This document shows, one piece after another, positions 1 through 7,930 of a stretch of 64,000 nucleotides of DNA (positions within the stretch are counted from its first letter, which is position 1; each line of letters opens with the position of its first letter). This DNA is from Gillisia hiemivivida. Lineage in GTDB: Bacteria; Bacteroidota; Bacteroidia; Flavobacteriales; Flavobacteriaceae. A model generated the notes under the pieces. That model saw only the letters and a list, made by a program, of their open reading frames with translations, ran no database searches and was not told the DNA's origin. The position numbers and the translations under genes are program-made. Where the stretch lies: NCBI RefSeq assembly GCF_007997295.1, contig NZ_VORY01000019.1, positions 1-64,000 on the forward strand. The letters run 5' to 3'.

Positions 1-620
1 ATCAAAATGATCCACTAAGAATTGTGGCAATACAAGCTTAATTAAATCTAGGTAGTTATCCAAACCTCTTTTTTTGGCAAATATCGAACTACATTTTCAA
101 TTCACACACAACTTTTGAGATTGATCCCTTTTTATTAACATTAGTATTGAATTAATTGCCAACCTACTACTGGCATTTTAATGATTACTATCAATTTAAG
201 CTAGCCAAGTTTATGAAGAACTAGTCAAAATGCTAGTAGTTTAATTCACAGCTAAATTAATTGCTCTGCTATTTTTCAATTATCATTTTATTTGCAAATA
301 TTATCCATGTGTTGTTAGAACTGCATTTTACATTGTCGGCCATATAGATGAAGGCTTTTGGAAATTATAAAGAAAACCCTGAGAAGAAATTTATTGATAG
401 TTTAATACCTTGAAAACATCAATAGAAAAGGGATCATTTGCTTACTAAGCGAATCATTGTGAAATAACTAAATAACCAACCTGTTTTTCAAATGCTTCAG
501 CCTAAAACTGAGGCATTCGATTTTTGATAATATTAGTAACTTGCGTTAAACCTTCTATAAAATGAATTGATGTTTAAGGGATTAAAGTAAATTTATCTTC
601 TAAATCAAAATTTATAATCT
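1..620. other. 620 bp without a recognisable gene
   Basis: AT-rich sequence with no open reading frame of credible length or composition on either strand. The only structure seen is an imperfect inverted repeat (167-179 against 227-239, one mismatch), too weak to call a terminator or element end. The last 60 bp probably hold the promoter of the small gene at 621. Confidence 0.5.
567..595 (+). promoter_or_regulatory. Candidate Bacteroidota promoter for the small gene at 621
   Basis: TTG at 567-569 and TAAATTTA at 588-595 are separated by 18 bases. This matches the flavobacterial -33 TTG / -7 TAnnTTTG layout with one mismatch in the last base. The start codon lies 25 bases further on. Confidence 0.4.
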
Positions 621-986
621 ATGACAACCTACTACAACAAGTTCGAAATTGAAGATGCTATGAAAGTAATTGTTGAAGATTATTTGAAAGATTGCATTGA
701 ATGTGAAGAATTACCTGAAGACTTTATAGATCTAATTAAGTATAATTTTCTAGCAAAGTATGTGTCTTTTAATAAGGAAGAGAAAGCAATAGAAATTGGG
801 GTGGAAGATACAACTGTAACCGATTCTCATTATCCAGTAATAGAGATTTTCTCTTTTCCAATTGAAAAATCGAATAAATGGTTAGATAATTCTTTTAAAT
901 ATGAAAATGATGATTTTGCTTTTTATGGAAAATTATTGAATAAAAGAAAATATAACCATAGTGATGTTGAAGTTGTGGTATTGTAA
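621..986 (+). CDS. Unrecognised small acidic protein (121 aa)
   Basis: I do not recognise this protein. It begins at an ATG with no in-frame alternative nearby. It is acidic, rich in Glu, Asp, Lys and Tyr, and has no signal peptide, membrane segment or cysteine cluster; a single CxxC-like CIEC occurs near residue 35. A short cytosolic alpha/beta domain is plausible but is only an inference from composition. It stands alone: the upstream 620 bp are empty, and a strong bidirectional terminator follows 21 bases after the stop. The next gene is convergent. A plausible promoter and a perfect terminator argue that it is a real monocistronic gene. Confidence 0.65.
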   Translation: MTTYYNKFEIEDAMKVIVEDYLKDCIECEELPEDFIDLIKYNFLAKYVSFNKEEKAIEIGVEDTTVTDSHYPVIEIFSFPIEKSNKWLDNSFKYENDDFAFYGKLLNKRKYNHSDVEVVVL

Positions 987-1006
987 ATAACAAAATAAAA
1001 ACAATT

Positions 1007-1046
1007 AAAAAAGAGAGAAACTTAAATTTGAGTTTCTCTCTTTTTT
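1007..1046. terminator. Bidirectional intrinsic terminator
   Basis: A perfect 16-bp stem (1007-1022 with 1031-1046) closes an 8-base loop and is flanked by A and T runs on the two sides. It separates the small plus-strand gene from the convergent ypdA-like gene and can serve both strands. Confidence 0.88.
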
Positions 1047-1110
1047 AATCCCTTATTGAGGGTTAAATTCCCCGTACTGATAGTTGTCGGGATTCATTGA
1101 AATTTTGAAG

Positions 1111-2136
1111 TTATTTCACTCCCGAACCATCGGAATATACCTCATTGCCCCGAGGTTCTTGATTTGTTTTCGCAATGTCGTCAAGGATCATTTTTGCATG
1201 AATTCTGGAATTCTCTATAAACCACTTATGAGTTTCCATTCCTCCACAAATTACTCCCGCCAGATAAATCCCGGGAATATTGGTTTCCATCGTGTTTTCA
1301 TTATAGGTTGGAATTCTTTTTTCGTCTGGAGAGAGGGATATCCCCATTGATTTTAAAAACTCAAAGTTTGGACGATATCCTGTGAGCAACACGACAAAAT
1401 CATTTTCTATTCTTATTTGTCCGTCTGGGGTATTAATAAGAACATCTTTTTCGGTAATTTCTTTTATTGCCGAAGAGAAATATGCCTTTACACTACCTTC
1501 TTCTACACGATTTATTATATCTGGTCTCACCCAATATTTTACTCGCTCCCCTATAGTTTTTTCTCGTACTACCATAGTAACATCTCCTCCTTTACGGTAG
1601 ATCTCCAAGGCGGCATCTACTGCAGAATTACTAGCACCCACTACAATGGTTTTTTGAGTTGCATAGTAATGAGGGTCGTTGTAATAATGACTCACTTTTG
1701 GGAGATCTTCTCCGAGAATATTTAAATAATTTGGAATGTCATAAAAGCCTGTGGCAACAATTATATTTTTGGATGTATAAGAAGCTTTTGTGGTTGTTAC
1801 TTTGTGAAGCTTATTTTCCAAGGTTTCTACAGAATTCACTTTTTCAAATAAATGAATATTCAATTCATTGGAAGTCGTGATCCTTCGATAGTATTCTAGA
1901 GCTTCAGCTTTATGCGGCTTTGGATTGGTGCTTATAAAAGGTATATTGTCTAATTCTAATTTTTCAGAAGTAGAAAAGAATGTCATATTAGTAGGGTAGT
2001 GATAAATGGAATTTACCAAGCATCCTTTTTCTAAAATAACATAGCTTAGTCCATGTTTTTTAGCTTCCAGTGCACAAGCAATTCCAATTGGACCTCCTCC
2101 AATGATAATTATGTCTAATGTTTTATGAATTTGCAA
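1111..2136 (-). CDS. ypdA: YpdA/Bdr-family flavin disulfide reductase
   Basis: A 341-residue two-dinucleotide-fold flavoprotein related to thioredoxin reductase. In Firmicutes YpdA (Bdr) reduces bacillithiol disulfide with NADPH. The FAD-binding GGGPIG lies at residues 13-18. The NADPH fold carries VVGASNSAVDAAL near residue 165, and a C-terminal ATG-like FAD contact (YLAGVICGG) is present. The classic CxxC of thioredoxin reductase is absent, as in YpdA. The cysteine used by staphylococcal YpdA in GGGPCG is Ile17 here; Cys21 is nearby. The start is a TTG that overlaps the rpe stop by 14 bases, with AAGGA just upstream, which points to translational coupling with rpe. The family call is firm; the substrate in this organism is unknown. 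Confidence 0.85.
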   Translation of the reverse strand: MQIHKTLDIIIIGGGPIGIACALEAKKHGLSYVILEKGCLVNSIYHYPTNMTFFSTSEKLELDNIPFISTNPKPHKAEALEYYRRITTSNELNIHLFEKVNSVETLENKLHKVTTTKASYTSKNIIVATGFYDIPNYLNILGEDLPKVSHYYNDPHYYATQKTIVVGASNSAVDAALEIYRKGGDVTMVVREKTIGERVKYWVRPDIINRVEEGSVKAYFSSAIKEITEKDVLINTPDGQIRIENDFVVLLTGYRPNFEFLKSMGISLSPDEKRIPTYNENTMETNIPGIYLAGVICGGMETHKWFIENSRIHAKMILDDIAKTNQEPRGNEVYSDGSGVK

Positions 2137-2785
2137 TTTCCTTAAGTCCTTTAATTGTTTCTATTTGGTTAGAAGCTTTAAACACATAGCTTCCAGCAAC
2201 CAGAACATCTGCTCCAGCTTTGGTAAGTTTTGCTGCATTTTTATCAGTCACTCCACCATCAACTTCAATAAGTGTTTTGGCACCGGCATTTTCAATGATC
2301 GTTTTTAATTGTTTCACTTTATTATAAGTGTTTTCAATAAAACTCTGACCACCAAATCCCGGGTTAACGCTCATTATAAGAACTAGGTCGATATCTTTAA
2401 TGGTATCTTTCAATAAATCTACATTAGTATGAGGATTTAGAGCAACACCCGCTTTCATTCCTTCAGCTTTAATAGCCTGAATTGTTCTATGAAGATGCGT
2501 GCATGCTTCATAATGTACCGTTAGGATATCAGATCCAAGCTCAGCAAATTCTTTGATGTATCTGTCAGGATCTACTATCATTAAGTGAACATCTATAGTT
2601 TTCTTTGCGTGTTTTGTGATAGCCTTTAAGATGGGCATCCCGTAAGAAATATTTGGAACAAAAACACCATCCATAATATCAATATGAAACCAGTCAGCTT
2701 CACTTTTATTGATCATTTCAAGGTCTCTTTGTAAATTTCCAAAGTCGGCTGCTAATACAGAAGGGGCAATTAATTTTGAGCTCAT
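2123..2785 (-). CDS. rpe: Ribulose-phosphate 3-epimerase
   Basis: Interconverts ribulose 5-phosphate and xylulose 5-phosphate in the pentose phosphate pathway, as a cytosolic TIM barrel. At 220 residues it is the usual length. The family signatures are all visible: APSVLAADF at the N-terminus, the metal-binding HIDIMDGVFVPN near residue 35, HLMI near 67, MSVNPGFGGQSF near 139, and EVDGGV near 175 with the second catalytic Asp neighbourhood. It has an ATG start. It overlaps the ypdA-like gene downstream by 14 bases, so the two are probably one transcript. A degenerate copy of the first 120 bp or so of this gene is found at 3525-3657. Confidence 0.97.
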   Translation of the reverse strand: MSSKLIAPSVLAADFGNLQRDLEMINKSEADWFHIDIMDGVFVPNISYGMPILKAITKHAKKTIDVHLMIVDPDRYIKEFAELGSDILTVHYEACTHLHRTIQAIKAEGMKAGVALNPHTNVDLLKDTIKDIDLVLIMSVNPGFGGQSFIENTYNKVKQLKTIIENAGAKTLIEVDGGVTDKNAAKLTKAGADVLVAGSYVFKASNQIETIKGLKEIANS

Positions 2786-2844
2786 AAGTATTGGTTGTCG
2801 TTATAGTGCGCACAAAAATAGCAAGAAAAATAGGTTCCCTCTTT

Positions 2845-3249
2845 CTAAATAGGTAAAAAAACCTTCAATATATTTTCTACTGCTATTTGAGCACTCTTCT
2901 CCAAAACCTTTGTCTGATTTAAATAATGTTGAAATTTCTCTTGGTCATAATCAGCAGAATCTAAAACAAAATCAGAAGCGTATCCATCATAGGCCTCTTT
3001 ATGAATATCTTTTCCAAATATCTGTATGATATCATGATGGCGCTTATCTTTTTTTATATCCTCAAATAGTTCAGAAATTTTCTTTTTTTCACCTTCTATA
3101 ATTTGAAAAAAATTACCCTCAGAAAAAAGCAAAAGACCGGTTACGTCATTTTCGTTATTCCAAGTTTTACTTGAATTCAAAATTCTTTCAATTTCTTTTT
3201 TCTCCAAGTCTTTAGAGGCTGTACTTACATAGACTATAGCGTATCTCAT
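2845..3249 (-). CDS. BLUF-domain blue-light sensor, copy 1
   Basis: A 134-residue stand-alone BLUF (FAD-binding blue-light sensor) protein with a short helical C-terminal cap and no output domain. By spacing to AppA and Slr1694, the flavin-pocket residues are Tyr7, Asn31 and Gln49, all present in YVS, WNN and FFQIIEG. The later strand that normally carries Trp and Met (WxM) reads YASDF at 90-94, so Tyr90 and Ser92 replace them. It is the paralogue of the protein encoded at 3690-4100, and the stretch between the two is a duplication scar. Output is presumably by protein-protein contact, since there is no effector domain. The promoter was not identified. Confidence 0.9.
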   Translation of the reverse strand: MRYAIVYVSTASKDLEKKEIERILNSSKTWNNENDVTGLLLFSEGNFFQIIEGEKKKISELFEDIKKDKRHHDIIQIFGKDIHKEAYDGYASDFVLDSADYDQEKFQHYLNQTKVLEKSAQIAVENILKVFLPI

Positions 3250-3340
3250 CTGTTTATTATTTAGTGAGAGTATAATTTAAGAAAAATAAAAGCGGTAGAT
3301 TGAGGTTTAGATATTAAAGAATTCTTAAAAAAATAACTCT

Positions 3341-3490
3341 CATTCAATACTCTGGGTTAATTCATCAATCAAAAACCGTTATTCTGATAGAGATATAGAT
3401 TATCCTGTTATCATCTCAATGGGAGATTATTCCAGTTAAGTTTTAAAATTTCACTTCTAGAAGTGTGTGCTTGAACCTTCTGTTTTCTGC
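3341..3490 (-). pseudogene. Relic of the rpoD 3' end and trailer
   Basis: Aligned by eye with 4231-4380. Shared stretches include TTCATCAATCAAAAA (3360-3374 against 4250-4264), a TATxCTGTTxTCATC segment, and CTTCTAGAAGT close to what would be the last rpoD codons. Substitutions and one-base indels break the reading frame, so this is a non-functional copy of the final sigma-factor codons plus untranslated trailer. Confidence 0.8.
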
Positions 3491-3524
3491 TAATACTTGA
3501 TGTCAGAAAAAATGAGAAGAACCA

Positions 3525-3657
3525 GCTTATCTATGCTATCCATGTGAAACCAAGAAACTTCAGTCTTATTTATCATTTCTCAATCTTGATGGAATTTGGC
3601 AAAATCGGCTTCTGGAACTGAAGGAATTAAAAATGTATTTTTCATAAGTATAGTTTG
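3525..3657 (-). pseudogene. Relic of the rpe 5' end
   Basis: Aligned by eye with 2672-2799. TGAAACCA, CTTATTTATCATTTC, AAATCGGCT, ACTGAAGG and TTCATAAGTAT correspond to the opening codons and start region of rpe, on the same strand and in the same order. Indels and substitutions destroy the frame. It lies directly 3' of the second BLUF gene, just as real rpe lies 3' of the first. Confidence 0.8.
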
Positions 3658-3675
3658 GAATTAATTTCCAAACTA
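3651..3675 (-). terminator. Hairpin just after the second BLUF gene
   Basis: A perfect 10-bp stem (3651-3660 with 3666-3675) and a 5-base loop start 14 bases past the stop at 3690. No U-run follows on the minus strand, so it may be a weak terminator or a 3'-end stabiliser. Confidence 0.4.
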
Positions 3676-3689
3676 AAACAGTATTATAA

Positions 3690-4100
3690 TTACTTGATAC
3701 CCTCGGCAAAATTGTTTAAAATATAACGCACAGAACTCTGAATTTTGGGATTCAGTTTTTCAATTTGAGATAAATACATTTCTATATTTTCAGACTGAAA
3801 GCGAGTATCTAAGGAAATGAAATCTGATTGATAGTCGTCAAATTTAGTTTCGGATCCTTCTTTTTCGAAAATCACCATAACATTAGTATGTCTTTTATCC
3901 TTAATGATCCGTGATAACAGAGATTTTAGAATTTCTTTTTCACCTTCGAGTACCTGGAAAAAATTTCCATCAGAATATAGAAGTATTCCGGTGATACCAT
4001 GCTCGTTGTTCCAGTTCCTCGTGTATTTAAGTACTTTCAGAATATCATCTTCAGTAAGATTGGAATTTACAGAACTTACATAGCTAATTGCATAACGCAT
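3690..4100 (-). CDS. BLUF-domain blue-light sensor, copy 2
   Basis: A 136-residue stand-alone BLUF protein, clearly paralogous to the one at 2845-3249. It keeps the flavin-pocket Tyr7, Asn31 and Gln49 at identical positions (YVS, WNN, FFQVLEG) and has the same substitution of the Trp/Met strand: YQSDF at residues 90-94. The C-terminal 40 residues form a predicted helical cap. It sits between rpoD and the duplication scar. Because rpoD is immediately upstream and has its own terminator, the gene is probably transcribed separately. It could tune gene expression or motility in response to blue light, but no partner is encoded nearby. Confidence 0.9.
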   Translation of the reverse strand: MRYAISYVSSVNSNLTEDDILKVLKYTRNWNNEHGITGILLYSDGNFFQVLEGEKEILKSLLSRIIKDKRHTNVMVIFEKEGSETKFDDYQSDFISLDTRFQSENIEMYLSQIEKLNPKIQSSVRYILNNFAEGIK

Positions 4101-4220
4101 AATTTGAGCATATAGGTTGGGAAAAGAAAATTAATAAAAAAAGCAATCTAATTAATTAAATACAACCTATTTGAAAGCTAAGCTTATAATTTATATAATA
4201 TTATTAGAAATCATAAAATG

Positions 4221-4248
4221 AAAAAACCCCGGTCATCACTCCGAGGTT
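4221..4248 (-). terminator. Intrinsic terminator of rpoD
   Basis: On the minus strand an 8-bp stem (AACCUCGG paired with CCGGGGUU, one G-U pair) and an 8-base loop are followed directly by UUUUUU. A second small hairpin (CCCGAT-AAGA-ATCGGG, 4277-4292) lies between the rpoD stop and this terminator. Confidence 0.85.
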
Positions 4249-4319
4249 ATTCATCAATCAAAAAACGAACAGTTATCCCGATAAGAATCGGGTATACTGT
4301 TGTCATCGTTATGGGAAAT

Positions 4320-5183
4320 TTATCCCAAGTATGTTTTTAAGATTTTGCTTCTAGAAGTATGTTTTAATCTTCTAATAGCTTTCTCTTTAATTTGTCTAAC
4401 TCTCTCACGAGTAAGATCAAATGTTTCTCCTATTTCTTCTAATGTCATTGGGTGTTGATCACCAAGACCAAAATACAATCTAATAACATCGGCCTCACGA
4501 GGAGTAAGCGTTTCTAAAGCGCGTTCTATTTCTGTTCTAAGAGATTCATGTAATAATTCTCTATCCGGATTAGGAGACTCCCCAGAACGTAAAACGTCAT
4601 ACAGGTTAGAGTCTTCACCTTCTACCAAAGGAGCGTCCATAGATACGTGACGGCCAGAATTTTTCATAGATTCCTTCACGTCATTAATAGTCATATCCAA
4701 TTCCTTTGCAATTTCTTCAGCACTTGGTGGGCGCTCATGAGATTGTTCAAGAAAAGCAAATGTTTTATTGATCTTGTTTATAGAACCAATTTTATTCAAT
4801 GGCAAACGTACAATACGAGATTGCTCTGCCAATGCTTGCAGGATAGATTGTCTAATCCACCATACTGCGTAGGATATAAATTTAAAACCACGAGTTTCAT
4901 CAAAACGTTTCGCAGCTTTAATTAATCCTAAATTTCCTTCGTTAATAAGATCGGGAAGAGTTAATCCCTGATTTTGATATTGCTTTGCTACCGAAACCAC
5001 AAAACGCAAGTTAGCTTTTGTTAATTTCTCTAGTGCACGGTCATCACCCGCTTTAATTTTTTGTGCTAATTCTACCTCTTCTTCAGCAGTAATTAAGTCT
5101 ACTTTACCAATTTCTTGCAAATACTTATCTAGCGAAGCGGTTTCTCTGTTAGTTACCTGCTTCGTAATTTTAAGTTGTCTCAT
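4320..5183 (-). CDS. rpoD: Primary RNA polymerase sigma factor (RpoD/SigA)
   Basis: Housekeeping sigma-70 factor of 287 residues, the short Bacteroidota form that lacks region 1.1 and the long non-conserved insert. Region 1.2 is at about 17-43. Region 2, with the -10-reading [11 protein letters not shown], is at 56-120. Region 3 is at about 130-210 and region 4 at 215-285, with the -35-contacting helix-turn-helix [19 protein letters not shown] at 247-265. In this phylum the factor reads TTTG / TAnnTTTG promoters, in keeping with the boxes seen here upstream of nqrA and trkA. The ATG is preceded by AGGGAGAAG, one of the few Shine-Dalgarno-like sites in the window. A relic of the gene's 3' end lies at 3341-3490. 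Confidence 0.97.
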   Translation of the reverse strand: MRQLKITKQVTNRETASLDKYLQEIGKVDLITAEEEVELAQKIKAGDDRALEKLTKANLRFVVSVAKQYQNQGLTLPDLINEGNLGLIKAAKRFDETRGFKFISYAVWWIRQSILQALAEQSRIVRLPLNKIGSINKINKTFAFLEQSHERPPSAEEIAKELDMTINDVKESMKNSGRHVSMDAPLVEGEDSNLYDVLRSGESPNPDRELLHESLRTEIERALETLTPREADVIRLYFGLGDQHPMTLEEIGETFDLTRERVRQIKEKAIRRLKHTSRSKILKTYLG

Positions 5184-5188
5184 CTATC

Positions 5189-5197
5189 TTCTCCCTG
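5189..5197 (-). promoter_or_regulatory. Shine-Dalgarno-like site of rpoD
   Basis: On the minus strand AGGGAGAAG places GGAG (5191-5194) seven bases before the rpoD ATG. This is noteworthy because most genes in this window have AT-rich leaders with no such site, as is usual in Bacteroidota. Confidence 0.55.
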
Positions 5198-5280
5198 GAT
5201 TTTTAATTGTGAATAGCTCTTGTATTAGTTTATACGTAAGAATTCATTAAAATGTTACAAAAGTCCTACTAATTCTTTTT

Positions 5281-5392
5281 GGGCGCTCCCCCTCAATCCA
5301 TAAAAAATGGATTTCGCGGTCGGGCTTTTCGCTCCAAGGCCTCACTCCCTTTGGTCGCTGCGGGCTTTTCGCTGCAATCCCTAACGCAAATA
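5281..5392. repeat. GC-richer REP-like intergenic repeat
   Basis: A patch visibly richer in G+C than its surroundings, between rpoD and the pnp terminator. It contains two direct copies of CGGGCTTTTCGCT (5321-5333 and 5361-5373), 40 bases apart, and a small hairpin TCCAT-AAAAA-ATGGA. No coding potential. It looks like one member of a dispersed intergenic repeat family; other copies cannot be tested within this window. Confidence 0.55.
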
Positions 5393-5413
5393 CATTTATT
5401 TAAAAATTTGCAC

Positions 5414-5447
5414 AAAAAAAGAGGCCGATTTTTCAATCGACCTCTTT
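5414..5447 (-). terminator. Intrinsic terminator of pnp
   Basis: A 13-bp stem (5418-5430 with 5435-5447, one G-U pair on the transcript) has a 4-base GAAA loop in the minus-strand RNA and is followed by a U-run of about seven. Confidence 0.9.
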
Positions 5448-5466
5448 AAACTAGTATTCAAACAGC

Positions 5467-7707
5467 TTAATCTCTATTTTCTCTAGGCTTGCGATCTCTA
5501 TCATCGCGTCCTCTGGAATCTCTAGATCCTCTGTTATCACGACCTCTGTCGTTATTTTCTCTTGGCTTAGGTGCAACATAACCTTCTGGCTTGTCCATCA
5601 GGGCCTTACGAGAAACTTTATCTTTACGCGTACGTTTGTCTAGGCCAAAGTATTTTACATCAAACTTATCACCCATGTTTACAACATCACTTACGTTTTC
5701 TGTACGTTCCCAAGCTAACTCAGATACGTGTAATAATACCTCGTTTCCTGGTGCATCCAAATATTCAACAACAGCACCAAAATCTAACATCTTGATTACT
5801 TTTACTTCATATACAGATCCCACTTCTGGCTTAAAGGTTATAGAATCAATCTTCGCTAAGACTTTATCGATTCCTTCTCGTCCTGTTCCCAAAATTTCAA
5901 CAATACCTTCTTCGGTTACTGGATCTTCGTTAATAACGATGGTACATCCAGTTTCTTTTTGAAGTTCTTGAATAACTTTTCCTCCTGGCCCAATTAATGC
6001 ACCAATAAATTCATTTTTAATACGAACGGAAACCATTTTTGGAGCATATTCTTTCACATCTTCTCTAGGCTTAGCGATAGTGTCAGTCAATTTCTCAAGA
6101 ATGTGTAAACGACCTTCTCTTGCTTGCTTTAATGCACTCACAAGAATCTCGTAACCTAATCCTTTAACTTTAATATCCATCTGGCAAGCGGTAATTCCAT
6201 CTGCCGTTCCAGTTACTTTAAAGTCCATATCTCCCAAGTGATCTTCATCACCAAGAATATCAGATAATACAGCATATTTTCCAGATTTAGCATCAGAAAT
6301 TAATCCCATTGCAATCCCAGAAACTGGTTTCTTCATCTGTATCCCTGCATCCATCATTGCCATTGTTCCAGCGCAAACAGTTGCCATAGAAGAAGAACCG
6401 TTGGATTCTAGAACTTCAGAAACTATACGTACTGTGTAAGGACAATCATCTGGTACCATTCCTTTTAATCCGCGTTGAGCCAAGTTACCGTGACCAACTT
6501 CTCTACGAGATGTTCCACGAATAGGTCGTGCTTCACCTGTACAGAAAGGAGGGAAGTTATAGTGAAGATAGAAACTCTCTTCTCCCTCATAAGATGGCAT
6601 ATCAATTTTATTTGCCTCTCTAGAAGTCCCTAAAGTTACTGTAGCCAACGCCTGAGTTTCTCCACGTGTGAAGATTGCAGATCCGTGAACAGAAGGTAAA
6701 TAATCAATCTCACACCAGATATCACGTACTTCGTCAGTCTTACGACCGTCTAAACGTAAGCCTTCGTTAAGTGTAAGGTCACGAACTGCAGCTTTTTCAG
6801 CTTTGCGATAGTAGTCAGAGACTAAGCCACCATATTCTTCTAATTCCTCTTCAGAGAATGATGCTTTTACTTCGTCTTTAATGTTAGCGAATGCGGTTGT
6901 ACGTTCTTGCTTAGAAGAACCAGCTTTTGCAACAGCATAGACTTTATCATAAGCCATGTCATGAACTTTCTTCGCTAAACTTTCATTTTCAACAGCGCGG
7001 TCATACTCACGTACTTCTTTTCTTCCGAATGCATCAGCTAAACGGTGTTGTGCCTCAATCTGAAGTTTTATAGCTTCATGGGCGAACTTAATGGCTTCTG
7101 TCATTTCCTCTTCAGAAATTTCGTCCATTTCACCTTCCACCATCATCACAGAATCAGCCGAAGCTCCAATCATCATATCAATGTCAGATTCTGCTAACTG
7201 TGCTCTAGTTGGGTTGATTACAAACTCACCATTTACACGTCCTACTCTTGCTTCAGAGATAGCACATTCAAAAGGGAAATCTGATAATTGGATTGCTGCA
7301 GAAGCGGCAAGACCTGCCATAGCATCTGGCATCACGTCTTCATCATGAGACATTAACTGAATCATTACTTGTGTTTCAGCGCTGTAATCTTTCGGGAATA
7401 ATGGACGTAGTACACGATCCACTAAACGCATTGTTAAAACTTCACCATCACTAGGGCGTGCTTCTCTTTTAAAGAAACCACCTGGGTAACGTCCTGCTGC
7501 TGCAAATTTTTCACGGTAATCTACCGTTAATGGTAAGAATGGCAAATCCTTTTGCTCGTAGTTAGAAACTACAGTGCAAAGCATCATACATTTTCCAGAC
7601 TGAACCACTACGGATCCGTGTGCCTGTTTTGCTAATTTTCCGGTTTCGATAGAAATTTCTCTACCATCCCCAAGATCGATAACCTCTTTAAAAACTTTTG
7701 GTATCAT
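5467..7707 (-). CDS. pnp: Polynucleotide phosphorylase
   Basis: A 3'-5' phosphorolytic exoribonuclease of the RNA-decay machinery, 746 residues from the chosen ATG. Two RNase PH cores come first, about 10-230 and 320-555, the second with the metal-binding GDMDFKV. A KH domain (IGPGGK) follows at about 566-620 and an S1 domain at about 629-700. The C-terminal 30 residues are a disordered tail rich in Arg, Asp and Gly. The frame is open for 26 codons upstream, but the family N-terminus [16 protein letters not shown] begins at 7707 and the upstream codons hold a palindromic leader, so 7707 is preferred. rpsO lies upstream, as in many bacteria, but a terminator separates the two. Confidence 0.96.
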   Translation of the reverse strand: MIPKVFKEVIDLGDGREISIETGKLAKQAHGSVVVQSGKCMMLCTVVSNYEQKDLPFLPLTVDYREKFAAAGRYPGGFFKREARPSDGEVLTMRLVDRVLRPLFPKDYSAETQVMIQLMSHDEDVMPDAMAGLAASAAIQLSDFPFECAISEARVGRVNGEFVINPTRAQLAESDIDMMIGASADSVMMVEGEMDEISEEEMTEAIKFAHEAIKLQIEAQHRLADAFGRKEVREYDRAVENESLAKKVHDMAYDKVYAVAKAGSSKQERTTAFANIKDEVKASFSEEELEEYGGLVSDYYRKAEKAAVRDLTLNEGLRLDGRKTDEVRDIWCEIDYLPSVHGSAIFTRGETQALATVTLGTSREANKIDMPSYEGEESFYLHYNFPPFCTGEARPIRGTSRREVGHGNLAQRGLKGMVPDDCPYTVRIVSEVLESNGSSSMATVCAGTMAMMDAGIQMKKPVSGIAMGLISDAKSGKYAVLSDILGDEDHLGDMDFKVTGTADGITACQMDIKVKGLGYEILVSALKQAREGRLHILEKLTDTIAKPREDVKEYAPKMVSVRIKNEFIGALIGPGGKVIQELQKETGCTIVINEDPVTEEGIVEILGTGREGIDKVLAKIDSITFKPEVGSVYEVKVIKMLDFGAVVEYLDAPGNEVLLHVSELAWERTENVSDVVNMGDKFDVKYFGLDKRTRKDKVSRKALMDKPEGYVAPKPRENNDRGRDNRGSRDSRGRDDRDRKPRENRD

Positions 7708-7727
7708 ATTGTTTTTTTTCAATTCCA

Positions 7728-7745
7728 ATTTGCATGAATGCAAAT
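7728..7745. promoter_or_regulatory. Palindrome in the pnp leader
   Basis: ATTTGCAT-GA-ATGCAAAT is an 8-bp perfect inverted repeat 20 bases upstream of the pnp start. It is a candidate leader hairpin or protein-binding site. Upstream of it the leader transcript is a CA-rich unstructured run (7788-7811). Confidence 0.35.
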
Positions 7746-7898
7746 CGTGTGTTATACAATGGTCTTCGTCTTTCTGGACGAACAAGTTGTGTTGTTGTGT
7801 GGTTGTTGTGTGACCAATGAAAAACTACTCTTCGACTTTGCTAAGAGTAAAATTTTAAAATAATTCTAAAGACAGTGAGAAGTTATGTTAATACGAAT

Positions 7899-7925
7899 AA
7901 AAAAAAGGGAGCATAAAGCTCCCTT
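7899..7925 (-). terminator. Intrinsic terminator of rpsO
   Basis: An 8-bp stem (7905-7912 with 7918-7925) and a 5-base loop are followed on the minus strand by eight U residues, directly after the rpsO stop. Confidence 0.88.
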
Positions 7926-7930
7926 GAAAA

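Larger units (their letters stand above)
3250..3689 (-). other. 440-bp gap made of decayed rpoD and rpe pieces
   Basis: No intact gene. From 3341 to about 3490 the sequence follows the rpoD 3' end and its downstream hairpin region (4231-4380); from about 3525 to 3657 it follows the rpe 5' end (2672-2799). Both are interrupted by substitutions and small indels. A 10-bp hairpin closes the segment just after the second BLUF stop. Confidence 0.8.

Noticed and set aside
167-239. Inverted repeat (13 bases, one mismatch) in the empty first segment
   Set aside because: Too short and too far apart for a terminator, with no target duplication or transposase nearby; probably chance in AT-rich DNA.
1084-1880. 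Several short plus-strand frames across the ypdA-like gene
   Set aside because: They are antisense to a clear flavoprotein gene and have no recognisable motif or start signal.
4112-4170. ATAGGTTG and CAACCTAT inverted half-sites upstream of the second BLUF gene
   Set aside because: Only 8 bp, separated by 43 bases; not distinguishable from chance.
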